The notes under the pieces are model-generated. The model searched no databases, was not told where the DNA came from, and saw only the letters and a list, made by a program, of their open reading frames with translations. 64,000 nt of DNA, taken from NCBI RefSeq assembly GCF_014695585.1, contig NZ_JACJON010000073.1:62001-126000 (forward strand), written 5' to 3'. Numbering within the stretch: position 1 is the stretch's first letter; each line of letters starts with the position of its first letter. The DNA is from Microcoleus sp. FACHB-831 (GTDB lineage: Bacteria; Cyanobacteriota; Cyanobacteriia; Cyanobacteriales; FACHB-T130). The position numbers and the translations under genes are program-made. Shown piece after piece: positions 9,242 through 18,600 of the stretch.

Positions 9242-9919
9242 ATGAGGTTATGTATGTTAAAGCTTTATCATACCCCTATTTCTGCAAACTCGCGCCGCGT
9301 GTGGATTGCCCTGCTGGAGAAAGAGATTGAGTTTGAATTGGTGGAAATGAAGCTGGATGGCGATCAATTTCAACCAGAGTTTATGGATATCAGTCCTTTC
9401 AACCACATTCCTGTTCTGGTGGATGATGACTTTAGTGTAGTCGAATCATTGGCAATCCTTGACTACCTTGAGGCAAAGTATCCTACGCCTGCTATGTTGC
9501 CAAATAATGCCAAAGATATAGCAACGGTGCGAATGGTGCAGATGGTGAGTGTAAATGAACTCCTACCTGCTATGAATCCGCTAATTCAGCAAATGATGGG
9601 TTTTGGCGAACTAGATTCGCAAAAGCAGGAACAGTCTAAACAGAAAGTAGCGACTGCACTAAATTTTTTGGAAAATTTAATAGGCGACCGCTCTTTTTTT
9701 GGTGCTAACAATTTAACTCTAGCGGATATCGTCGCCGGAACTGCTGTTCCCTGGTGTCCTAGCATTGGCGTGCCCTTAGATGGCTATCCAAAACTTAACG
9801 CTTGGTGCGAGCAATTAATACAGCGTAATTCTTGGGAAATAACTCAACCCACTCCAGAGGCAATTGAAGCTTTTAAACCTCGCGTTAAGGAGTTAATGGC
9901 ACGGCTTCATTCTAAATGA
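9242..9919 (+). CDS. Glutathione S-transferase family protein
   Basis: A 225-residue protein. It has an N-terminal thioredoxin-like domain (LYHTPISANSRRVWIALLEK, then NHIPVLVDDD with the cis-Pro and VVESLAILDYLE) and an all-helical C-terminal domain with the N-capping LTLADI motif near residue 160. Such enzymes conjugate or reduce with glutathione; the substrate is unknown. The internal ATG at 9254 (MLKLYH) matches the usual family start better than the upstream one. Confidence 0.88.
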   Translation: MRLCMLKLYHTPISANSRRVWIALLEKEIEFELVEMKLDGDQFQPEFMDISPFNHIPVLVDDDFSVVESLAILDYLEAKYPTPAMLPNNAKDIATVRMVQMVSVNELLPAMNPLIQQMMGFGELDSQKQEQSKQKVATALNFLENLIGDRSFFGANNLTLADIVAGTAVPWCPSIGVPLDGYPKLNAWCEQLIQRNSWEITQPTPEAIEAFKPRVKELMARLHSK

Positions 9920-10374
9920 AATTTTTGTCTACCCAACTTCGGCTTATCGCGAAATGCGCCTTTTTTTCCGCATCAACGTACAATTGTACGTTGATGCCAC
10001 AAGAGGGATTTATCTCTATGTGTTTTTAATATTTATAATATGATACTGCCCTATTAAAGTCAATTACTAAAAGAAAAAATATATTGTTTTAGTATTAGAG
10101 CTATAAAAAGCGATCGCGGTTTTGAGGTGGAATATTTTTTATATAGACAAGAGCGAGCTATTACAGAAAACAAAACAGGCTAGAATACTATTTGGATCTA
10201 GAACCAAAAGGCTCTCATTTATAAAACTAACTATAGAAAGCTAGTTTTATAATCTAAAATCCAAAATCGTAGTAGCCTGTTCTAAGTAGTAAGAATCAAG
10301 AACTCAAAACATTGTCAACCCCCACCCAGGGCGAACAAACTGAAGGATCTTCGTCCGATTAGGAATTTAAGAAT
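9920..10374. other. AT-rich intergenic region with two perfect inverted repeats
   Basis: No gene seen. A perfect 26-base palindrome lies at 9971-9996 (half-site CATCAACGTACAA). A perfect 11-bp stem TTATAAAACTA/TAGTTTTATAA with a 12-base loop lies at 10219-10252. The first could be a terminator-like element after the glutathione S-transferase gene, although no T-tract follows, or a protein-binding site. Confidence 0.5.
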
Positions 10375-10411
10375 GTAGTGGGGATAGAAGAATTAGCCAT
10401 AACCCCCACCA
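10375..10411 (-). terminator. Probable hairpin downstream of the barrel-like protein gene
   Basis: GTGGTGGGGG on the minus strand can pair with CCCCACTAC across about 20 bases, 16 bases past the stop at 10427. One mismatch and no clear T-tract, hence the modest confidence. Confidence 0.4.
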
Positions 10412-10426
10412 CATCTACCTCAAACA

Positions 10427-10957
10427 TTAGAAGCTATAGCCTACGCCACCGTTGATGCTGACAGCAGATGCAGGGCTATTTTCATAAGCTTTGATTCCCA
10501 GCTTTACGTCGCTGAAAACAACAACGTTCTTGGCAACTTCAGCTTCAACACCAGCCGCTACAACAGGGGCGTTTTTATTACCAATAGGAGTTGGAGCGCC
10601 GTCTTTTTCCACCAAGGAGTAGCCAGCAGCAACGTAGCCGTTAGCGTTGTTGGTGATGGGAACATCGTAGGAAATCATTGGCATGATAGCGCTAGTTTCA
10701 CCGCTGAAAATTACAGCACCTCTAGCAGAAAGAGGGGTATTTTGAATTTTGTAGCGGCCAACAATAGTACCGCCGAATGTAGCTGCATCTCCGTTTTGTC
10801 CACCATTAGTAACACCCGCGGCAGCACCAGCACCGACGTAGTTTGCATCAGTTCCTGTTGGTTTAGCAGAAGCGGCGCCATGAGACAGTAAAACAGGAGC
10901 GATCGCCAATGTAGATAAAAGGGAAATCTTTGCAGCAGACTTGAGAGAGCGTTTCAT
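10427..10957 (-). CDS. Secreted outer-membrane-type beta-rich protein
   Basis: Translation from the ATG at 10957 gives 176 residues. A ribosome site AAGGAAC lies just upstream, whereas the longer frame to 11020 lacks one. A classical Sec signal peptide (MKRSLKSAAKISLLSTLAIA, cleavage after ASA near residue 31) precedes a Gly/Ala-rich region of alternating beta strands. The chain ends in an aromatic residue (GGVGYSF), typical of outer-membrane barrels. No specific porin family is recognised; the small size suggests an 8-strand barrel-like protein. Monocistronic, with a long AT-rich upstream region. Confidence 0.7.
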   Translation of the reverse strand: MKRSLKSAAKISLLSTLAIAPVLLSHGAASAKPTGTDANYVGAGAAAGVTNGGQNGDAATFGGTIVGRYKIQNTPLSARGAVIFSGETSAIMPMISYDVPITNNANGYVAAGYSLVEKDGAPTPIGNKNAPVVAAGVEAEVAKNVVVFSDVKLGIKAYENSPASAVSINGGVGYSF

Positions 10958-11510
10958 AATTCGTTCCTTATTTTGTATGCTTTTCTGTTGCTTTGTTACT
11001 TTCAAAGTCGCCTTTAGCAATCAAAAAGTTCCGAAAAATCTCACCAAGTTTTTTTATTGGCTTGACTAACTACTTAGCGCGGCTTTAAAATAGGCTCAAT
11101 GCAAGCATCCTGGCTTATTGCCACATCGATAAAAAAATATTGCCATGAAGATTGCCGCGAAAAAATCACCTTTATTTAACAGCTAAATAGAGATATGTGG
11201 AAACACAGTGGACTGTTATTAAACTGGCACATATTTATAAAAATAATTAAATAGTTATACAAAATCGGGTAGTTTACCCTTCATTAGATGCGACACAGGC
11301 AAGGGATAAAAACAATTGTCAATTAGCCTATAACAGTTAATATAGCTACTCAAACGGGCTTGATATTTTAGCAAATAGGATAAATACACTTTTATACGGT
11401 CTATCGGTCAGGGGTTGGGCTAATTTCCCCGAAACAGGAAGCAGGAAACCCCTAAACAAAAACAAACAGCGACAGGTGTTATTAAACGCCTAAAAAATCA
11501 ATTTAAAGCG
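10958..11510. other. AT-rich upstream region of the barrel-like gene
   Basis: No gene is supported. The region probably holds the promoter and 5' leader of the minus-strand secreted protein gene. No motif is distinctive enough to name. Confidence 0.4.
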
Positions 11511-11790
11511 CACTTATCGCGACCTTGTGCTTTCGCTTGATAAGGCTATCTGCTGCCGCAATTAGGGTTGCCGGATTAGCGTCGTGGCTGGGGAACCGTA
11601 CTAGCGACATCTAAACTCAGGGTGACGAACTGGCTGACGAGCGATCGCTGATGTAGAATCTCTAAGGCTCTAACAGCCGCACGAATTTCCTCGGCTATTT
11701 GCATAGCACCAACACTAGGAGTATTGGGCAAAATCGCGGCAAATTTCTCGCCTCTATAGGTCACTCTTTGTCGAAGTACTCGTTAAAACG
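11511..11790 (-). pseudogene. Decayed GGDEF-domain gene fragment
   Basis: In reading order on the minus strand, RFNEYFDKE is followed by a stop. About 60 codons present in the intact neighbours are then missing. Next comes YRGEKFAAILPNT with AEEIRAAVRALEILHQ and VTLSLDVAST. After another stop and frame change come NPATLIAAAD and, in a third frame, YQAKAQGRD. Each piece aligns in order with the two intact GGDEF proteins next door. The GGDEF signature itself is degraded to RGEKF. It is a remnant of a duplicated diguanylate cyclase, with at least one internal deletion and two frame disruptions. Confidence 0.8.
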
Positions 11791-12051
11791 TAATAAATTA
11801 GAGAAGATTTTGATTAATTATTTTGAGGATAAATAAAGTTCTAAGGAAATTATCAAGACAGCTAGATATATTTTTAGATAGTAACGAATAGAGCTAAAAT
11901 CCAGGAATTATCGTCAATAAGAGCAATTAGGAGTATCAACAGATTTCGCTTGTTGAGAGTAAAAATAGAAAGTAGGTGTAAGCGATCGCCAATGCTTGGG
12001 GTAGAGCGCAGAGCCTACAAGTGTAGCAGCATAGAGTAACGCGAATAGGGC
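11791..12051. other. Spacer between GGDEF gene and pseudogene
   Basis: No gene or convincing hairpin is seen. The 5' part of the pseudogene's ancestor is not recognisable here. Confidence 0.4.
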
Positions 12052-14283
12052 TTAGGTGCATACGCTAACGCCATCGCGTCCCTCTGCTTTTGCCTGATAC
12101 AGCGCCTTGTCAGCAAGGGCAATCAACATCTTAACTGACGTATCATGACCGGGAATTATACTAGCGACCCCCAACGATATGGTGACGTGCTGCTTCACCG
12201 ATGAAAAAGCATGAACAATCTCTAAGCCTCCAACACGAGAGCGAATTTCCTCTGCCACTTTAAGCGCACCAGCAAGGTCGGTATTCGGGAGAATCGCCGC
12301 AAATTCCTCTCCACCATAGCGAGCCACTAAATCAGCAGGGCGCTTTACAGCCGAACGTATGGCACAAGCCACTTTTTGCAAGCACTCATCCCCAGCTGGA
12401 TGACCGTAATTATCGTTATATCTCTTAAAAAAGTCAATATCGCACAAAATAAGTGATAAGGGTGTTTTTTCCCGTGCCATACGCCGCCATTCGGCATCTA
12501 GATACTCATCAAACTTACGCCTGTTGGCAAGACTGGTAAGACCGTCGAGGGTGGCGAGGCGCTGTAGCTGTTGATTAGCTGCCTCCAACTGTTGATAGAG
12601 CTGCGCTTGTTGCAGGGCAATTCCCACCTGCGTAGCGAGCGAATCGAGCAGATCGATCTCCCAGGATTGCCACTGCCGGGGGCCACGACACTGATGTGCT
12701 ATCAACAATCCCCATAACGGATTTGGAATTGGGGAGTCGGAGGATTGGGCAATAAATAGTGGCGATTGGGGATTTAGAAGATTCATCCCCCAGTCCGCAG
12801 TCCCCAACGCGCTGTTGTTTTGCACAATGGGAACCACCAAGTTCGCCCGAACCTGAAACTGAGCCAAAAAATCCACGTAACATCGGGCGGTACCGGGGGC
12901 ATAAATATCCTCAGTAGCTTTGATGCGACCGTGCTGATAGGGGTAGGCATAGTTTTTCCCAAAACAGGGGTCTTGGATTGGAGTGCCCAAGAGGGGAGTG
13001 CAACCAGGAGCAGTGGACTCGACGGTTACAACTCCACTCCAATCAGGTTGAAAGCGGTAGATCAGAACCCGGTCAGCTTGCAGGAATTGCTGCACTTCTG
13101 CCACCGTAGTGCTGAGAATTTCTTCTAAGTTTAGAGATTGGCGAATGCGATCGCGCATCGCCCCCATCAATCTCTCGCGGTAAGCTTGCAACCGCACGGC
13201 TTCTTCCGCCTGCTTGCGAGAGGTGATGTCAGTTATAGTGCCGATGAAGCCAACAATCTCACCATTTCTGCCTTTTTCAGCCACAGCTTGGCCAAATACC
13301 CAGCTTATTATTCCATCCGGACGCCTCAAACGATACTCTGACGCAAAGGCCCTAGTCCCCATACGCGCCTGATTCCATTCGGCGAGGACACGTTGCCGAT
13401 CTTCGGCGTGTATGGGCTGAGTCCAGCCTTGTCCTAGTACCTCTCCGAGCGTCATTCCCGCAAGTTCTCGCCAGCGTTCGTTGACATACAAGCATTGCCC
13501 GTCGGCATCTGTGTGGCATATCCCGACGGGCGCCATTTTGGCCAAGGTGTAATATCGGTACTCGCTCTCGCGCAGGGCATCAAGAGCTAGCTTGCGTTCG
13601 GTAATGTCTTCGCAAATAAACAGGATTATTGGTTGTTTTAAGTCGCCAACTTCTCCTTGTTGCGGTTGGTAAGTGGCTTGGGATTCTTGCAGTTGGGTTG
13701 TATTCTCGTGCTGACATATGTCTTTAACAAGGCGAACGGTGACATTTACCCAGAATGCGGTGCCATCTTGGCAACAGATGCGGAACTCCCAATGCACGAT
13801 ATCCAGAGGAGCTAATTGCTGCACAAAGTCTCGCAGTGCATCTTGCAGACGCAGGGTGTCTTCAGGATGAAACAGGCTAAAAACAGGTTTGGCAACTAAG
13901 CGATCGCGAATGTAACCAAGACGTGTGGCGCCAAAGTGATTGATGTTAAGAACAATTCCGTCTGAGGCTAGGGTCAAGTAGATACAAGGAATGCTGTCGT
14001 AAAGGGTGCGATATTGCTCCAGTTCAGCCTCTGTTCGACAGATTGCCTCCTGCATTTTGTTGCGTATGTCGGAGTCGGTGGGTTGCAACTCTTGTCGAGA
14101 GGCGAGCGATCGCGTCTCTACTTGATTCTGGAAATTGTCCTGCCAGGGAAATGGGCGATCGGAGCGCATTTTTAATGTGTGGGTTATGGGGATGTCTGAT
14201 TTGCTTGGTTGAGGACAACCGCGCCGCATCCTGTTTTTGAGCGGTGTTAAAAATTCACGTCCTCTATTTAGATGACACCCCAC
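12052..14283 (-). CDS. PAS-PAS-GAF diguanylate cyclase
   Basis: A 743-residue signalling protein. PAS 1 lies near residues 90-225 (YDSIPCIYLTLASDG) and PAS 2 near 238-360 (MAPVGICHTDADG). A phytochrome-type GAF domain spans about 380-560 with DRVLIYRF and CYVDFLAQFQVRANLVVPI. A GGDEF domain runs from about 575 to the end with an intact GGEEF active site, predicting c-di-GMP synthesis. No membrane segment is seen. The Cys at about residue 466 aligns with the bilin-binding Cys of cyanobacteriochromes, but is followed by Tyr rather than His. The start is uncertain: an internal Met (MRSDRPFPW) could also serve. It lies 303 bases after the REC-GGDEF gene on the same strand. Confidence 0.85.
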   Translation of the reverse strand: MGCHLNRGREFLTPLKNRMRRGCPQPSKSDIPITHTLKMRSDRPFPWQDNFQNQVETRSLASRQELQPTDSDIRNKMQEAICRTEAELEQYRTLYDSIPCIYLTLASDGIVLNINHFGATRLGYIRDRLVAKPVFSLFHPEDTLRLQDALRDFVQQLAPLDIVHWEFRICCQDGTAFWVNVTVRLVKDICQHENTTQLQESQATYQPQQGEVGDLKQPIILFICEDITERKLALDALRESEYRYYTLAKMAPVGICHTDADGQCLYVNERWRELAGMTLGEVLGQGWTQPIHAEDRQRVLAEWNQARMGTRAFASEYRLRRPDGIISWVFGQAVAEKGRNGEIVGFIGTITDITSRKQAEEAVRLQAYRERLMGAMRDRIRQSLNLEEILSTTVAEVQQFLQADRVLIYRFQPDWSGVVTVESTAPGCTPLLGTPIQDPCFGKNYAYPYQHGRIKATEDIYAPGTARCYVDFLAQFQVRANLVVPIVQNNSALGTADWGMNLLNPQSPLFIAQSSDSPIPNPLWGLLIAHQCRGPRQWQSWEIDLLDSLATQVGIALQQAQLYQQLEAANQQLQRLATLDGLTSLANRRKFDEYLDAEWRRMAREKTPLSLILCDIDFFKRYNDNYGHPAGDECLQKVACAIRSAVKRPADLVARYGGEEFAAILPNTDLAGALKVAEEIRSRVGGLEIVHAFSSVKQHVTISLGVASIIPGHDTSVKMLIALADKALYQAKAEGRDGVSVCT

Positions 14284-14586
14284 TGTAACCAGGCCACTTA
14301 CGAAGGCAAGCCGTTTTAGATGCGCCTAAGTGATAACTATTAGTTTAAAAGCTCTCCCAGCCAACTGGGCGATAACAGGTTGTCATAGCAGTTTTAATTC
14401 GGCTCGAATAGATGCTTGGGGTGGGGAATGTGGGATTGTCTCTATGGTGGAATGAATGTGGACTTTATAAACTCCTATAAGCGATTAGAAATAGTAAAAA
14501 CTGACATTTGGCTGAACCTTTGCAGGCAACTCGGATTAACGCCACGAAACTGCCCGCACAATTGCCAGTTGTTTGAATTGGTACTT
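14284..14586. other. Spacer in signalling block
   Basis: 303 bases between two same-strand GGDEF genes. No gene or clear regulatory motif is visible; it may hold a promoter for the PAS-GAF-GGDEF gene. Confidence 0.35.
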
Positions 14587-15531
14587 TCAAGGGTCAAAGC
14601 TGACGCGATCGCGTCCCTCGTTTTTTGCCTGATACAGCGCCTTGTCAGCCAAAGAAATCAGGGCTGCCGGATTTAGGTTGCTCTCAGGAATCGTGCTGGC
14701 AACGCCCAAACTCATTGTGATGTACTGGCTTACCGTTGACGGCTCGTGGACAATTTTTAAGGCTGCGATCTCAAGTCGAATTTCCTCAGCCACCTGCAAT
14801 GCGCTTTCTGCATTGGTATTGGGCAAAAGTATGGCAAACTCCTCACCCCCATACCGAGCGACTAAATCCGGCTGTTGCTTTGCCGCTAGAGTCAGTACAG
14901 CAGCGACAGCCTTTAAACACTCATCACCAGCTTGATGGCCGTAAGTATCATTGTAGAGCTTGAAAAAATCTATATCCCCTAGTATGAGAGACAGCGGCAA
15001 CTGTTCTTGTGCCATTTGCAGCCACTGTTGCTGAAAATATTCCTCAAAGCGTCGCCGATTGGCCAGTAGGGTAAGGCCATCGGAAGACGCAAGTCGTTGC
15101 AACTCTAAATTTGCTGCTTCTAGTTGTTTAAAGAGCGAAGCTGTTTCGATGAGACGACGCACGCGCTGGCGCAGGACGGGCCAGTGAATGGGCTTAGTGA
15201 CGTAATCGGTCGCTCCGACCTCAAAGGCCCGATCAACCGACTGTGGATCGTCAAGGCCAGTAATCATCAGTAGGGGAGTGCGATCGCCCCCAGGCAGAGC
15301 TTGCAGTGCCCTCGCACACGCGAAGCCATCCATCACTGGCATCATCGCATCCAGCAAGACAATATGCGGCTGGATGCTTTTATAAGCGGTGACGCACTCT
15401 TCTCCATCGCTAGCCTCTACCACCTGATATCCTTCCTGTTCCATCGCTCGACGCAGCAGTCGCCGCATCGTCTTATCGTCGTCCACCACGAGGATAACTG
15501 GTGGCTGCTGGGGAAGGGAGAGGGTTTTCAT
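14587..15531 (-). CDS. Response regulator diguanylate cyclase (REC-GGDEF)
   Basis: A 314-residue protein. The receiver domain (residues 12-130) has the acidic DDD pocket, phospho-acceptor Asp in HIVLLDAMMPVMDG near residue 60, and the conserved Lys in VTKPIHW. A short coiled linker leads to a GGDEF domain (150-314) with intact GGEEF and the C-terminal ADKALYQAKNEGRD. Phosphorylation of REC is expected to promote cyclase dimerisation, as in PleD or WspR. The gene starts 105 bases downstream of the hybrid kinase gene, whose HPt domain is a likely phosphodonor. Confidence 0.9.
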   Translation of the reverse strand: MKTLSLPQQPPVILVVDDDKTMRRLLRRAMEQEGYQVVEASDGEECVTAYKSIQPHIVLLDAMMPVMDGFACARALQALPGGDRTPLLMITGLDDPQSVDRAFEVGATDYVTKPIHWPVLRQRVRRLIETASLFKQLEAANLELQRLASSDGLTLLANRRRFEEYFQQQWLQMAQEQLPLSLILGDIDFFKLYNDTYGHQAGDECLKAVAAVLTLAAKQQPDLVARYGGEEFAILLPNTNAESALQVAEEIRLEIAALKIVHEPSTVSQYITMSLGVASTIPESNLNPAALISLADKALYQAKNEGRDRVSFDP

Positions 15532-15636
15532 CCGGTTTTAGACTTTAAGCTTGGGGTTTTCGTTGGTTAAGGAGTCGTGCAGAAAGGTCTTCGATCTATC
15601 AGTCACTCACCGATGCCCAACGATCTAGTCCCTAGT

Positions 15637-18600
15637 CTATAGTTGATCTTGATATCGCTGACGTTCTTGTTGCAATACTGCCTGGACGCGCTCGTATTCG
15701 GCATTAACAGAAGTCGCGATCGCTAGGGCGTTTTCTGTTGTTCCCCCACGACCAATTGCTTCAAGCTGCTTGGACAATTCTGCCAAAGCGGTAGCGCCCA
15801 AAGTCGCGCTGCTTGACTTCAGCGTGTGAGCAGCATATCTCAATGCGATCGCGTCGTTATTTGTCACAGACCGTCGAATTGCTTCCACCAGATTTGGTGC
15901 ATCTTCCAGGTAGCTATCAATTACCTCCACCAAAATTAAAGGTGCCTCTTCACCAGCCATTTCGCAAATACTTTGTAATGCTTCGGGGTCAAATGTCGGT
16001 AGCTGCGCCTCGTCGATCGCCTCATACGCGGGAGATTCAGACTTCGGTGCGATCGCCTTTCTCGGAAGCGGACAACACGAACTCAGCGCCTCAACCAACG
16101 TCTCGACCTGGATTGGCTTGCTCACGTAGTTGTCCATACCCGCATTCAAGCACTCCTCGCGATCGCCCTGCATGGCATTTGCAGTCATGGCAATAATCCA
16201 GGGGCGCACCTCATAACTCCATTCCTGGCAAATCTGCCGCGTGGCGGTTAAACCGTCCATTTCTGGCATCTGCACGTCCATCAGCACCACATCGTAGGGC
16301 TGACGACGCAGCGCTTCTAAGACTTCCAGACCATTTCCAGCAATATCGGCGCGATATCCCAACCGTCGTAACAGGTGGATCGCTACCTTCTGATTAACAA
16401 CATTGTCCTCTGCTAACAAAATTCGCAAGGGCAGCCGAGAGGCTAACTCTGGGTCAATAGCGGATTGTTGGGAGCGGGGAGGCTTTGCCTGCATGGGCTG
16501 TTTACTCAATATACCGCTCAAGACATTGTATAGCTGAGACTGTTTGATCGGCTTGTTTAGAAAGGCTGCAAAATTTGCTTTTGCTGTCTCTTCATCTCCC
16601 TGGGGGTTAACAATCGAAGTCAACATCACTAGGGGCAAGCGCGGGGTAAGCATTCCGCCTGTTTCTTCTAGCTGGCGAATTTCTTGCGATAAAGTTAGAC
16701 CATCCATCTGCGGCATTTGCATATCCAAAATCGCGATATCAAATGTTTCACCCTGACTAAGCCACGAAAGTGCCTCAGCACCAGAAGTCGCCGCACGCAC
16801 GAGCATCCCCCAAGAGTGCGCCTGTAGGGTCAATATTTGCCTATTCGTGGCGTTATCATCAACAACCAGCAGCCGCTTCATATCCAGCGTAATCGGCGGA
16901 GTGGGGGACTCAACCAGCGATGAACTGGGAACGCACTCTTGCACGATGGTGAAATAAAAGGTCGATCCTACGCCAAGTTCGCTTTCGACCCACATTCTCC
17001 CACCCATCATTTCGCTCAAACGTTTGCTGATCGCTAAACCCAGCCCCGTGCCACCATAATGGCGTGTGGTAGAAGAATCCACCTGGCTAAAGGCTTTAAA
17101 TAGCCGATCCATCCGTTCGGCGGGAATGCCGATCCCCGTATCTCGGACGGCAAATTTGAACTCATACCTTTGTTCATCGTTAATTTGTGGTTCCCCATTC
17201 CCCATTAACCGTTGGGCGGTGACAGAAACCACAACTTCGCCAGTTTCAGTAAATTTAACCGCATTACTGAGCAAATTAACTAAAATTTGCCGCAGTCGGG
17301 TAACATCTCCCAAAATCGTCTTCGGGGTTTGTTTATCTATCAGATAGGCCAATTCCAGGTCTTTTTCACCAGCCCGGTGAGCCAACAGATCCAGACATTC
17401 CTCAACACAGGCTCGCAGATCGAAAGGATGCTTCTCAAGCTCCAGTTTGCCAGAGTCAATTTTGGAAAAGTCAAGGATGTCGTTAATGATGGTTAGCAAA
17501 GCATCGCCACTGCTGCGAATAGTTTCGACAAACTCTCGCTGAAGGGGATTTAGAGTAGTATCGAGCAACAATCCAGTCATACCAATTACCGCATTCATCG
17601 GCGTCCGGATTTCATGGCTCATTGTAGCCAGAAACTCACCCTTAGCGCGGTTGCCTGCTACCGCTTCGCCTTTGGCTTTTTCCAATGCAAAATTTTGCGT
17701 ACTCAATTGCTCGCGTTGCCTAGTTTCTTGCTCCAAGAGTCGGGCTTGAGCAAGGGCAATTCCTACTTGAGCAGCTACGGCTTCGATTAGCTCGATTTCA
17801 TCATCTGTCCAATGTCTGTAGTCGTCGCACTGATGTAACCCAATAGCACCGTTGGGTTCCCCCTGATAAGAGGTGCGAATTGTCAACAGAGATTTTACTT
17901 TGAGTCTTTCATTGAGATTCGGCCCTTGTTGTAGTAGCGACTCGGCGTAAACGTTTGATGAGGCGATCGCCCGATCTTGCTCTATCAGATGGGCAGTATA
18001 AGAGTTGGGATGGACGGGGATTTCTAAATCCCCCAGTGAGTCATACCCAGGCGCTAAATATTCTGCCATCACCAATAGCCGGGGTTGTGGCGTTGCCACA
18101 TATGTGAGAATCAAACATTGATTAACTTGAAATGCCTGACCGATCTGAGTCACAGCGGTCTGGAAAATTTTCTCGGTACTAAGCTGCTGTCGAATTTCTT
18201 GAGTAATTTGTTTGAGCAGCAATGCTTTAGAAAATTCCTGTTGCAGGGCACTCTGGGCTGTGGCACGTTCAATTTCACCCCCAACCCACTGAGCCATCAG
18301 CTTCAACAGTTCTTTGTCCACAGCTTTAAAAGCTTTCTGTCGGAGGTAACGGCTAGAAAAGCCAAGCGTGCCGTACACTTTATTGGCAACAACGACGCTC
18401 GTACCAATATAAGCCTCTAAATTGAAGGTGGCATAGGCTGGGTGGAAACACGATTCTGATGTTGCTGCTGACTCACAGAAAACGAGGTTTGGAGCTTTTA
18501 GCGTTTCGCGGCGATCGGTTGACCCCAGCTCGAAGACATCGCCCCTGGCAATTTGGAAAGGGGAATTTTCGGGGACAACGGCTGCAATGATTTCAAAAAC

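Noticed and set aside
15813-16196. Plus-strand 127-codon frame opposite the hybrid kinase
   Set aside because: Antisense to the receiver/HPt region; composition of a shadow frame and no ribosome site.
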